Shown here in pieces: positions 1 to 7,540 of a DNA stretch of 64,000 bases. Both the position numbers and the translations under genes were made by a program. Numbering within the stretch: the first letter of the stretch is position 1; every line of letters begins with the position of its first letter. The notes below the pieces were generated by a model. It did no database searches. It was not told the origin of the DNA and worked only from the letters and a program-made list of their open reading frames with translations. This DNA comes from Legionella qingyii (GTDB lineage Bacteria > Pseudomonadota > Gammaproteobacteria > Legionellales > Legionellaceae), in assembly GCF_003184185.1 (NCBI RefSeq), contig NZ_QHJG01000007.1, positions 100,159 to 164,158 on the forward strand, given 5' to 3'.

Positions 1-752
1 TGAGTGTCATACACCAGCTTGCGCGTAAATATCATATTGATAGCAGCCAACTCCATGAGCATGGACGAAACTTGCAAAACGAACTAGACCATCTGCAAGA
101 CAGCGAAAGCAGACTAGCGCAATTAAAAGCTCAGCATTGCCAATTGGTTGCAACTTATGAAACAGCCGCATTTAAATTAAGAGAGATACGACAAGCACAG
201 GCAAAAAAACTGGCAAAAGAAATCACAGCCAGTATACAAAAGCTTGGCATGCCTAAGGGACGGGTGGAGATAGAACTATCTCCCTTAGAAAAAATGCAAC
301 CCCATGGAATGGATAAAGTGGAATATAAGGTGTGCACCAATCCGGGTATGGAGCTTGATTCTCTAAGTAAAGTGGCATCAGGTGGTGAGCTTTCGCGAAT
401 TAGCTTGTCCATTCAAATGATTACTGCTCAGCAAGGTACAACGCCTACCTTATTGTTCGATGAGGTGGATGTAGGTATTGGTGGCGCGACAGCTGCTCTT
501 GTGGGGCAAATGCTTCGTAAATTAGGTGAGCGGTTGCAAGTATTTTGTGTGACACACCAACCTCAGGTTGCTGCTGCAGCGCATAACCATTTCATGGTTG
601 AAAAGCGAAGTGATAATAAAGAGACGTTTACCCATATCTCCCTACTGCAATCTACTGAAAAAATCGATGAAATTGCACGCATGTTGGGAGGATTGAAAAT
701 TACAGAACAAACTCGTTCTCATGCCAAAGAACTGTTGCTGCAAAGTAATTAG
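1..752 (+). CDS. recN: DNA repair protein RecN, C-terminal part (5' end outside window)
   Basis: This is the end of the SMC-like ATPase RecN, which acts in double-strand break repair. The reading frame is open from the first bases, so the start lies before the window. A coiled-coil stretch comes first (charged residues up to about position 250). It is followed by the C-terminal ATPase lobe: an ABC signature ASGGELSR near 373-396, a Walker B LLFDEVDVGIGG near 450-485, and the switch histidine in FCVTHQPQVAAAA. These are the usual RecN signatures, and the protein ends about 75 residues after the Walker B as in the family. An internal TTG at 72 is an artefact of the truncation. No terminator is evident directly after the stop. 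Confidence 0.95.
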   Translation, partial: SVIHQLARKYHIDSSQLHEHGRNLQNELDHLQDSESRLAQLKAQHCQLVATYETAAFKLREIRQAQAKKLAKEITASIQKLGMPKGRVEIELSPLEKMQPHGMDKVEYKVCTNPGMELDSLSKVASGGELSRISLSIQMITAQQGTTPTLLFDEVDVGIGGATAALVGQMLRKLGERLQVFCVTHQPQVAAAAHNHFMVEKRSDNKETFTHISLLQSTEKIDEIARMLGGLKITEQTRSHAKELLLQSN

Positions 753-1176
753 AGGGTGTTAAATTTCCTAATTTGTTAAAGCTTCGTATCCTGAATGAAG
801 GCGTAAGCCATAACCCGGGAAATCTTTATTAGGAAAAATCAGATTTCGCTTTCTGAGGTATCGTTACTCTTTTTTGAATGGTTTAAGAGTCATTAATGAG
901 CAAATTGCTCATGTATCGTGTCATTCCCGCGCAGGCGAGAATCTATCCATCAAGCTTGTTCATGACTTTGTTTGCGAGATGGATTTTCGCCAGCGCGGAA
1001 ATGACATCAATTTAGAGTAGAATGAATTATTAATGTTGGCATTGAATATTAAAAACTCTAGCCTTTAAAAGGTGACCATACTACAGGGTTCCCTTCAACA
1101 GGACTACAATCGCAAGTTGACGCCCAGTGAACCTGGGCTAATATATTTCCAGATTTCGCGCTGTTTTATCTCTTTA
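753..1176. other. Gene-free gap with inverted repeats
   Basis: There are 424 bases without a convincing ORF between recN and a convergent deacetylase gene. The gap holds a short element bounded by perfect 9-bp arms TTTCCTAAT (764-772) and ATTAGGAAA (828-836) that encloses a TAACCCGGGA string, and the larger palindromic element listed at 920-1006. I see nothing recognisable in 1007-1176 and no canonical terminator. Confidence 0.6.
920..1006. repeat. Palindromic REP-like element
   Basis: The left arm (920-951) begins GTCATTCCCGCGCAGGCGAG. The right arm (979-1006) ends in its near-complement, GCCAGCGCGGAAATGAC on the + strand. The arms match over about 28 positions with a few mismatches and a 4-base offset, and would fold into a long hairpin. 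The GTCATTCCCGCG...GCGGGAATCC type of sequence is a common dispersed extragenic palindrome in Proteobacteria. This copy lies in a gene-free gap, as expected of a REP/MITE-type unit. Confidence 0.7.
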
Positions 1177-1902
1177 TTAAGTTTTTAATGCCTCAGCAAG
1201 TGAAATAAAGTGATAGCCATGTTCTTCAAACATGTGTAGCAAATCATCTAAAAAATAACCATTCAGTAAATTAGCATGGATGAGTAAAATTTGCTTTCCA
1301 GGGGTATCTTTTTCGGCAGTTAATGTGCGCTGCCAAACATATTCAAGATAGCGTTGTTTAAAATCAGTTAATGATGCATTTGGATTTTGCTTCATGAACG
1401 TTAATAATTTCGAGTTAAACTCGAAATCTCTGCTATCAATGGTCACTGGGGCAATAATGTAATTATTTTTACGTAAATAGTCACGAACAATACTTTTTTT
1501 CCAAAATCTTCCTTCGGAAAGATAGGGATAACGAAAATATTTTGGCTGTGACATAAATGGTGCAAGCACTGTTTCTGCCTTACTCAGATCGTTGATGTAT
1601 TCTTCATAAGAAACACGTTTTAATCTCAGATGAGAATAACTATGGTTTCCTAATTCAAATCCATTTTGTTTAAATACCTGAAATTGCTTGATGGTTTCAT
1701 TGTTAATTCGATTGCCAATGATAAAACCTATTGCCGGAACTTGATGTTTTACAAGGCTATTAACGATTTTTTCAAACGCTTCATCAGACGTACTAATAAG
1801 AGGTAAGTCATCAATGGTAATTGCAATATTCCGTTGTTCTGCATGACAGATACCAACCAATAGAAAAAAGAAAGCAAAAGCAAGGTACCGAATTTTTTTC
1901 AA
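1177..1902 (-). CDS. Exported polysaccharide deacetylase (NodB-type) family protein
   Basis: A 241-residue protein with an N-terminal signal peptide: two lysines, a hydrophobic stretch, and probable cleavage after C-H-A at residue 21. The mature part starts directly with the NodB motif 1 (ITIDDLP, Asp31/Asp32). Motif 2 follows as GNHSYSH, the metal-binding HxxxH, and then a FRYPY arginine motif. These are the catalytic elements of carbohydrate esterase family 4, which removes N-acetyl groups from glycans. The substrate cannot be told, but the position implies action in the periplasm or outside the cell. It is convergent with recN and separated from the next gene by 189 bases. A paralogue acting on peptidoglycan or on secreted polysaccharide would fit equally well. 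Confidence 0.85.
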   Translation of the reverse strand: MKKIRYLAFAFFFLLVGICHAEQRNIAITIDDLPLISTSDEAFEKIVNSLVKHQVPAIGFIIGNRINNETIKQFQVFKQNGFELGNHSYSHLRLKRVSYEEYINDLSKAETVLAPFMSQPKYFRYPYLSEGRFWKKSIVRDYLRKNNYIIAPVTIDSRDFEFNSKLLTFMKQNPNASLTDFKQRYLEYVWQRTLTAEKDTPGKQILLIHANLLNGYFLDDLLHMFEEHGYHFISLAEALKT

Positions 1903-2091
1903 AATATCACTCCAAACATGGTGTTGGTAACATGGTATTGTTCGTTGTTAAATTCTAATTTGATTACAGGGTTGCCTATGTTTGCATAGAAATGTGATAG
2001 TTCCAATAGCTAATATGAGATCTGGTGAGCAACCCTATCTATGGTAGAGAGGGCGCTTGCGCAGTATGGTTCCTCATGAATCAACTAATTA

Positions 2092-4020
2092 TTAGATTGC
2101 ATTAACCCGTTCAGGTAGTGCTTCAATGAATTCTTGTGTTGTAGTTTTTTCATCTTTCCGCAGAGCAAATAGTCGAGGTTGATTATAAATAGGATTATCT
2201 TTTTCTTCTGTAAGCACTGCATATATTGCAGAATTATCAGAAAGGGTTGCACGAACTTTATTTTTTAATTGTTCTAGTTGGTCTTTTTTATCATCTGCTA
2301 CTGTAGTGTTAACCCGGACGGAGTCCAAATGCTTTCGCTCATATTTTTCAATGAGCGACAAAGTATGCTCAACTTTCCATTCTTTTGATGGCTGTTTTGC
2401 ATCTTTTGCCAATGAAACATTAATCTCCTCTGGAATTCCTAATTGCTTATTCCATGCTTGAGAAAAACTGAGCATCTTCGGTTGAGACTTTTGCACTGCA
2501 TCGTGCGAAGCTGAGTTCATTTTGCTTGCCAAGTAATCCCAACCGGCAGCAAGAAAATATAAAGGGGAGGCTATAAATTTAAGAAGTTGAGTCGGAATGT
2601 CGGTGCCTTGTTCGTGACCTGCTTCAGAGCCCAGACGTTCTTCCAATAATGTTTTCTGTTTATGATTATTAGAACCAATAAAATAGTGGGCGTCTTCAAA
2701 ACCTTCACTAATAATTGCTACTAATGCAGATATTATTTGAGGGATCCCAGGCATACGATCTGAGGTTAGCGCAACACTCACTAAATGGCCCAAAAAAAGT
2801 AAAATACGTAATGGTGCAACCGTTAATTTTAATATAATGCGAAATGGGTTAATCATCTGCAGCCAATTCTCAGTATCCCATACATGGGTGAGCCCCTCGG
2901 AAATTGTCTTGTATGCGCGTTGAAATATATTCCCAGTATTACTATCTGTGGCCTCATACACCATTTCCAGTGATTCGGAAGAGTTTTGTATATTAAAAAA
3001 TATAGCGGACAAGCCAGTGATGATGGGATTAATAAGGCCCATAACGAAACTTGGAATTTTTTTCATCCATTCAAATAAAGGGCGGGCACTGGTTGCTACA
3101 GTCCACCAGGTACCCGCAGTACAAACTGTAAGCGCAATAGCTAAACTAACTAAAAATATGGCTATGGAAGCTATAAGCACGTTACGGGCAGTTAAGCCCT
3201 GACTCAAATCATTGCTTAGTTTGGTGTACCATTTTTTTATGGTGTCATTGTTGATGAGATCGGTAATCGTATTATACGTCAACATACCATAAGCTGCCCC
3301 TGCAATTACCGCCATAGGAACAACGAAAATTGGCCATAAAGCAAAGGGAATAGCGGCTATTAACGGAATCACGCTAAAGGCTTCAACAATGAGATAGGTG
3401 CTACCAAGCCCCATAAACGTTGCCGCAAGCAGGCTAAAACCTTTAACAAAATTAAAAGTGGACTTGCGTTGTTCTAATCGCTCTTGCCATTGATTTTGAC
3501 CATGATTTTTAAGCCAATCTCTTAAGCGTTGCGTATAATGTGATAGTTTTTCCGATTCTTTTGTCTTCGCCGCAAATAATTGTAAAGCGAACCATTTTTC
3601 CATATCCGACAATGCTTTTTCTATTTGTTTTTTGCGTTTTCTGCTCTCTTTATCAAGTGGTTTGTTATTGAACTCACTGAGCAGTTTGAGTTGGATTTCA
3701 TAATCTTTGAAGAACTGAGGACACTCTTCAGAGTTTGTATTTTCCGGGAAATTTTCAAGCAGATACTCTTTAGCTAAATGATTCTCTAGATAATTACTTT
3801 TAAATAATTTTTTGAAGGATCCTTTTAGATTTTGTAAATAAACTTCACCTTCATAGGCTACCGAGAGGCCAAAAGCAGCAAATGCTAAATATAAGGCGGG
3901 ATATAAGGCATACATCCCACTAAAACTTAAAAAACCAAGAATTAAACTAGCGCCTACAGTAAGGGATGCCAGAGCAAGGTAATGAGGAATTTTTTTGAAT
4001 CGTTTTTTTGTTACTGCCAT
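2092..4020 (-). CDS. mavN: MavN/IroT-like multi-pass membrane protein (iron-regulated Dot/Icm effector)
   Basis: A 642-residue membrane protein with about eight hydrophobic segments: two near residues 14-57, two or three near 190-250, one near 280-305, and further ones around 325-350, 390-420 and 470-490. A charged, Lys/Glu-rich soluble loop spans about 60-185 and a soluble tail covers roughly the last 130 residues. It has no signal peptide and no recognisable enzyme motif. Identification is by inference: size, topology, a Fur-box-like site 45 bases upstream, and a divergent LapA-type aminopeptidase gene, the arrangement I recall for L. pneumophila mavN (lpg2815) beside lapA (lpg2814). MavN/IroT inserts in the Legionella vacuole membrane and is needed for iron acquisition in the host. 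The homology itself could not be checked here. Confidence 0.75.
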   Translation of the reverse strand: MAVTKKRFKKIPHYLALASLTVGASLILGFLSFSGMYALYPALYLAFAAFGLSVAYEGEVYLQNLKGSFKKLFKSNYLENHLAKEYLLENFPENTNSEECPQFFKDYEIQLKLLSEFNNKPLDKESRKRKKQIEKALSDMEKWFALQLFAAKTKESEKLSHYTQRLRDWLKNHGQNQWQERLEQRKSTFNFVKGFSLLAATFMGLGSTYLIVEAFSVIPLIAAIPFALWPIFVVPMAVIAGAAYGMLTYNTITDLINNDTIKKWYTKLSNDLSQGLTARNVLIASIAIFLVSLAIALTVCTAGTWWTVATSARPLFEWMKKIPSFVMGLINPIITGLSAIFFNIQNSSESLEMVYEATDSNTGNIFQRAYKTISEGLTHVWDTENWLQMINPFRIILKLTVAPLRILLFLGHLVSVALTSDRMPGIPQIISALVAIISEGFEDAHYFIGSNNHKQKTLLEERLGSEAGHEQGTDIPTQLLKFIASPLYFLAAGWDYLASKMNSASHDAVQKSQPKMLSFSQAWNKQLGIPEEINVSLAKDAKQPSKEWKVEHTLSLIEKYERKHLDSVRVNTTVADDKKDQLEQLKNKVRATLSDNSAIYAVLTEEKDNPIYNQPRLFALRKDEKTTTQEFIEALPERVNAI

Positions 4021-4064
4021 TTATTTGCTCAATTAATGGATTGGGGTTCAACTGTATCCCAAAT

Positions 4065-4083
4065 GAAAATGATTATCAATAGC
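4065..4083. promoter_or_regulatory. Putative Fur box between mavN and lapA
   Basis: The sequence GAAAATGATTATCAATAGC matches 15 of 19 positions of the Fur consensus palindrome GATAATGATAATCATTATC, including the central GAT-AT-C. It lies 45 bases upstream of the mavN-like start (minus strand) and about 140 bases upstream of the lapA-like start (plus strand), so it is placed to repress the former under iron-replete conditions and could affect the latter. Confidence 0.65.
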
Positions 4084-4224
4084 GTTAAGTTTAAAAAAAA
4101 GACATGTGGTTATTTTTTTAGTGAAGAAAACTTAAATTAAACAGTGGATTCAACTGCCGAATTTAGGTAAAGTGATTTTCGCGATGTAAATATATTTAAA
4201 ATTTAATTTAACTTAGGAGTAGAA

Positions 4225-5424
4225 ATGCGTTTGAATCAATGGATGACCTATATTGCAGTGGGCTCAGTGTTGGCCAGTGCTAATGTTTTGGCAGCAAATG
4301 CCCCTGTTCATGAGCAGTTACAAGTACCTCAATGTCTTGCAGCAAAAATTGCTACTCCTTATGAAGTTTTAGCAGAAAATAAACAATTTAAAATTATTGA
4401 TATCGCTGCGGCCGATGTAGATGCCCTGACTCATTTGGCAGATGAGACAAATTGTGGTCGTTTTGTGAATGTAAGCCACCATATTATCGGTTCGTTACTG
4501 GAAGCAAAAAAACAATCGGCGCAAAGAGTTCTGCAGAAAAAAACAATTAAACCAGTACAATCACAAAGCACGGTTTATGAGATTAAGCACCAGGATGAAG
4601 TCAATGCAGCATTGCAGGATGTGACTCCAGCAAATATTTGGAATACTTTGACAAAACTTACTTCATTCCATAACCGCTCCGCCACCAAAGATACAGGCGT
4701 CGATGCCGCAAGATGGCTAAAAAAGACTTTTGACGATATGGCTCAAGCAAGCGGTCGCACTGATACAGCAACATTTTTCGTGAAAACAGGCACTTATTAT
4801 AAGCAACCCTCATTAGTAACGGTTATTGGTAAAGACATCAATGCACCAGGTATCGTAATTGGAGCGCATATGGATACATTGGATGGTCGTATGCCAGGCG
4901 CTGGAGATGATGGCAGTGGTTCTGCATCGATTATGGAAATGGCTCGGATTTTGTTGTCCTCTAAAACCACGTTTAAGCGCCCAATCTATATTATTTGGTA
5001 TGCAGCTGAAGAACGAGGCTTAGTAGGATCTCAATATGTAGTTGAGCATTTTATGGATAATTCAATTCCAGTAAAAGCCGCCATTCAGTTCGATATGACT
5101 GGATATCGAGTGGATGCCAACGATCCAACGATGTGGGTCTTTACTGATTATACCAATGAGAATTTAAGTAATTTCGTCGCAGAATTAATCAGCGCTTATG
5201 TTCAGGTTCCAGTTGCTTATTCAGAGTGTGGCTATGGTTGTAGCGACCATGCTTCATGGGATGAAGTAGGTATTCCAGCTGCATTCCCATGTGAGTCTAA
5301 TTTTGAAGATCACAACCCGTACATTCATAGTTCTCAAGATACTATGGATAGATTAAGTCTTGATCATATGACTAATTTCTCTAAATTGGCGTTGGCTTTT
5401 GCTATTGAAATGGCATCTGAGTAA
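4225..5424 (+). CDS. lapA: Secreted M28-family zinc aminopeptidase (LapA/LapB type)
   Basis: A 399-residue preproprotein. A signal peptide covers about residues 1-23 (cleavage near V-L-A-A-N-A). A propeptide-like N-terminal region of roughly 110 residues follows, then an M28 peptidase domain. The di-zinc ligands and catalytic residues are all visible: His215 and Asp217 (HMD), Asp228/229 (GAGDDGSG), Glu262/Glu263 (AAEERG), Asp290 (FDMTGY) and His342 (CSDHASW). Cysteines near 337-355 could form the disulfide typical of secreted homologues. Legionella LapA and LapB are type II-secreted leucine/lysine aminopeptidases. I prefer LapA because of the divergent mavN-like neighbour, but the specificity is not readable from sequence. 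The ribosome-binding site is AGGAG about 8 bases before the ATG. Confidence 0.85.
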   Translation: MRLNQWMTYIAVGSVLASANVLAANAPVHEQLQVPQCLAAKIATPYEVLAENKQFKIIDIAAADVDALTHLADETNCGRFVNVSHHIIGSLLEAKKQSAQRVLQKKTIKPVQSQSTVYEIKHQDEVNAALQDVTPANIWNTLTKLTSFHNRSATKDTGVDAARWLKKTFDDMAQASGRTDTATFFVKTGTYYKQPSLVTVIGKDINAPGIVIGAHMDTLDGRMPGAGDDGSGSASIMEMARILLSSKTTFKRPIYIIWYAAEERGLVGSQYVVEHFMDNSIPVKAAIQFDMTGYRVDANDPTMWVFTDYTNENLSNFVAELISAYVQVPVAYSECGYGCSDHASWDEVGIPAAFPCESNFEDHNPYIHSSQDTMDRLSLDHMTNFSKLALAFAIEMASE

Positions 5425-5430
5425 TTTTTA

Positions 5431-5466
5431 AATGCCTCTATAAAAATTTATGGAGGCATTATTTTT
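5431..5466 (+). terminator. Rho-independent terminator after lapA
   Basis: The perfect 8-bp arms AATGCCTC (5431-5438) and GAGGCATT (5453-5460) are followed directly by ATTTTTC. The hairpin lies 7 bases after the lapA stop, so the aminopeptidase is probably a single-gene transcript. Confidence 0.8.
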
Positions 5467-5488
5467 CATACTGTAAATAGAGGTAATC

Positions 5489-6109
5489 ATGTTGTATCGC
5501 GCTGTACTAAGTAAAGTAGGGCTTTCTTTCGGCATATTTTTTTGTTTGATCCTAAGCTGTATGACGTCTACAGCCAATGCTGGAAATATGTTACTTCCTC
5601 CTTGGTACACATTACAAACCCGATTAAGCGCTGCGTTAAATGCGGATCCTTGTGTTCATGTCGCTAATTTAACGGGTGAAGGGCGTGATATGGAAATTAA
5701 AATTACGGTGTGTAATGAAGATAAAGCTCAGGCATTAGCTTCTTTTGTTAATCGAATTCATGAGTTTGGAGAGCAATTAGTAGTGACGGTTAAAGTTTAT
5801 TCGTCTGATTCAATTCCTGTTGAAGCAAGTGCTTCAAGCAGTATTAAGGAGTCTGTTGAATTACTTACTCGAGCACTGAAAGGTAATGAATATTTTATAA
5901 AAGCAGGAATAGGAATAAGAGGGCATGTTGAATCAGCTTATGCAGTCTTTAAGCCTCAGATTATCCAATATTATTCAGATGATGTTAGTGATTGGTTTCT
6001 TAATAGTAATGAAATTGCAGCAAAATTGTTTAGCGACATTTTCAATTTAAATCCTTTTGCTGAAGATGCAATTAAAATATATGCATCTACTGCGATTATT
6101 GAAAAATAA
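5489..6109 (+). CDS. Exported protein of unknown function (206 aa)
   Basis: I do not recognise this protein. It starts with a signal peptide (hydrophobic core GIFFCLILSCM, cleavage probably after T-A-N-A near residue 31). A mature domain of about 175 residues follows with two cysteines (PCVHVAN and TVCNED) spaced so that a disulfide is possible. The remainder is a mixed charged/hydrophobic sequence without repeats or membrane segments. AGAGG lies 6 bases before the ATG, supporting the start. It follows the lapA terminator and is overlapped at its stop codon by a 40-codon exported peptide gene, so the two are likely translationally coupled. The secreted neighbours suggest a periplasmic or extracellular role. 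Confidence 0.7.
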   Translation: MLYRAVLSKVGLSFGIFFCLILSCMTSTANAGNMLLPPWYTLQTRLSAALNADPCVHVANLTGEGRDMEIKITVCNEDKAQALASFVNRIHEFGEQLVVTVKVYSSDSIPVEASASSSIKESVELLTRALKGNEYFIKAGIGIRGHVESAYAVFKPQIIQYYSDDVSDWFLNSNEIAAKLFSDIFNLNPFAEDAIKIYASTAIIEK

Positions 6110-6231
6110 TGAATCGAAGAATCATTTTATCACTATTTTTGTCTTTAATCGTTTTGCCTCTTTGCGCTGAAAAAGTCGATCAAAAAAAAGACAAAATATC
6201 ATTCTTTAATAAATTAATAATAAAATTGTGA
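6109..6231 (+). CDS. Small exported peptide (40 aa), coupled to the upstream gene
   Basis: The start codon overlaps the stop of the preceding gene (TAATG), the usual arrangement for translational coupling. The 40-residue product begins MNRRIILSLFLSLIVLPLCA, a textbook signal peptide or single membrane anchor. A 20-residue Lys-rich tail follows (about seven lysines). The Cys19 context (L-P-L-C) is a poor lipobox, so signal peptidase I cleavage after C-A is also possible. It is too short for homology-based naming. I judge it real because of the coupling and the signal-like N-terminus, but the tail is short and it could be the degraded start of a longer gene. Confidence 0.5.
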   Translation: MNRRIILSLFLSLIVLPLCAEKVDQKKDKISFFNKLIIKL

Positions 6232-6297
6232 TAGACTATAGAAAATACAGCCAGTTAATTATTTACCCATCTCGCGTTATATATTCGGAACGATCTT

Positions 6298-7418
6298 ATG
6301 CCCTTTGTTAAGCCAAAATGTACAATTGGATTATTACTCAGTGCTGCACATCTTGCGTATCGCGTGGTGGGAAAAGACAATGATTTGCGAGATGAGAAGC
6401 GTGATGCTTATGTCACTACAGAGCAGTTAGAATGTGATATTGATAAGTCAGGATATCGAATAACTAAGAAAACAAATGCTGATGTAATAAATTCAAATGG
6501 ATTAACGGCCGTTCGTCTTGAACCAAACGATAATAAATCACCTATTATCATTTCTTTTAGGGGGACAGATTCTATTAGAGATGTGTTTTCTGATATCAAT
6601 GTACTTTTAACGGGAACAGTAGAAAGAAAATTACAGAAAAAAGCTTTTTCTTTTTTAAAGAAACAAAAAAAGATTTTCCCGGTAGAGAAATAATATTAGT
6701 AGGACATTCTCTAGGAGGACACTTAGCTCAACATGTAGGAGCTATAGCTTATGCCGAAGATCCAAACTTGATAACATCAAGAAGCGTACATGTTCGAACG
6801 TTTAATACGGCACCTATCGATTCACCTCATGGACGATGGTTGAGTAGTAAACACCCTTCTATTTTGAGTCAATTTTGTAATTATAGACTGGACAAAGACG
6901 TAGTCAGCCAAACACCGGTTCAACAATATTATGGAAACACCTTTTCTTTTTGTACCGAAAAAGGTAGATTTGAAGCCCATCCTTTGAGGGCGATGAGAAC
7001 TGTTCTTCCTGAGTCGGTAAAAAATTTAGAAATAGGGGGAAGCAGTGAAGTGCAAAGGGACTTGAATACCCTAAAAGAAGCAGTTATAGGAATAAAAGAA
7101 GCCTATGCAGCCCATATAAGGGGACAATGGTTTTCTAAGCTTCGAATGGGTAGTGAAAATAAAAAAATTATAGATGAGGCATTAGACCAGGTTACAAAGG
7201 AATTAAATAAAAATCCGCCCGATTTGGAAACAGCAAAGGTTCTTCTAAAACTTTCTAAGCTTGGTACACATGGATCAACATCGCGCAATTGCCTGAATTG
7301 TTTAATAAACGATGTTGATTATGTTCAAAATGAATTTGAGAAACTGCCTAAATGCTCACAAGAGCAATGTGAGGGCGTCCAAGCTAGAGAAGAGTCATGC
7401 TCCCCCCGTTTGATGTAA
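6298..7418 (+). pseudogene. Class-3-lipase-like alpha/beta hydrolase, split by a -1 frameshift
   Basis: Two adjacent frames form one lipase. Frame one (6298-6693, 131 codons) carries the IISFRGTDS oxyanion-side motif typical of class 3 lipases. Frame two continues with VGHSLGGHLAQ, the nucleophile elbow with Ser at 6708-6710, and runs to the stop at 7418 with a Cys-rich C-terminus. Frame one meets a stop at 6691-6693. The frames join by a -1 shift exactly at CAA-AAA-AAG (6664-6672), giving a 373-residue protein with the serine at about residue 138. This is either a disabled gene (one A lost from a homopolymer, or a sequencing error) or a programmed -1 frameshift. GGAA 7 bases upstream supports the ATG start. 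There is no signal peptide. Confidence 0.7.
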
Positions 7419-7540
7419 GCTACTATTGATTTATATCTTCCAATTAAACATTGTATGCACATCGCCATTCTTTCGGATGACATTGTGTACAAGTTTTGCG
7501 AGAACACCAAAAAAGAACACTTAATTTTCCTGAGCCCTTG

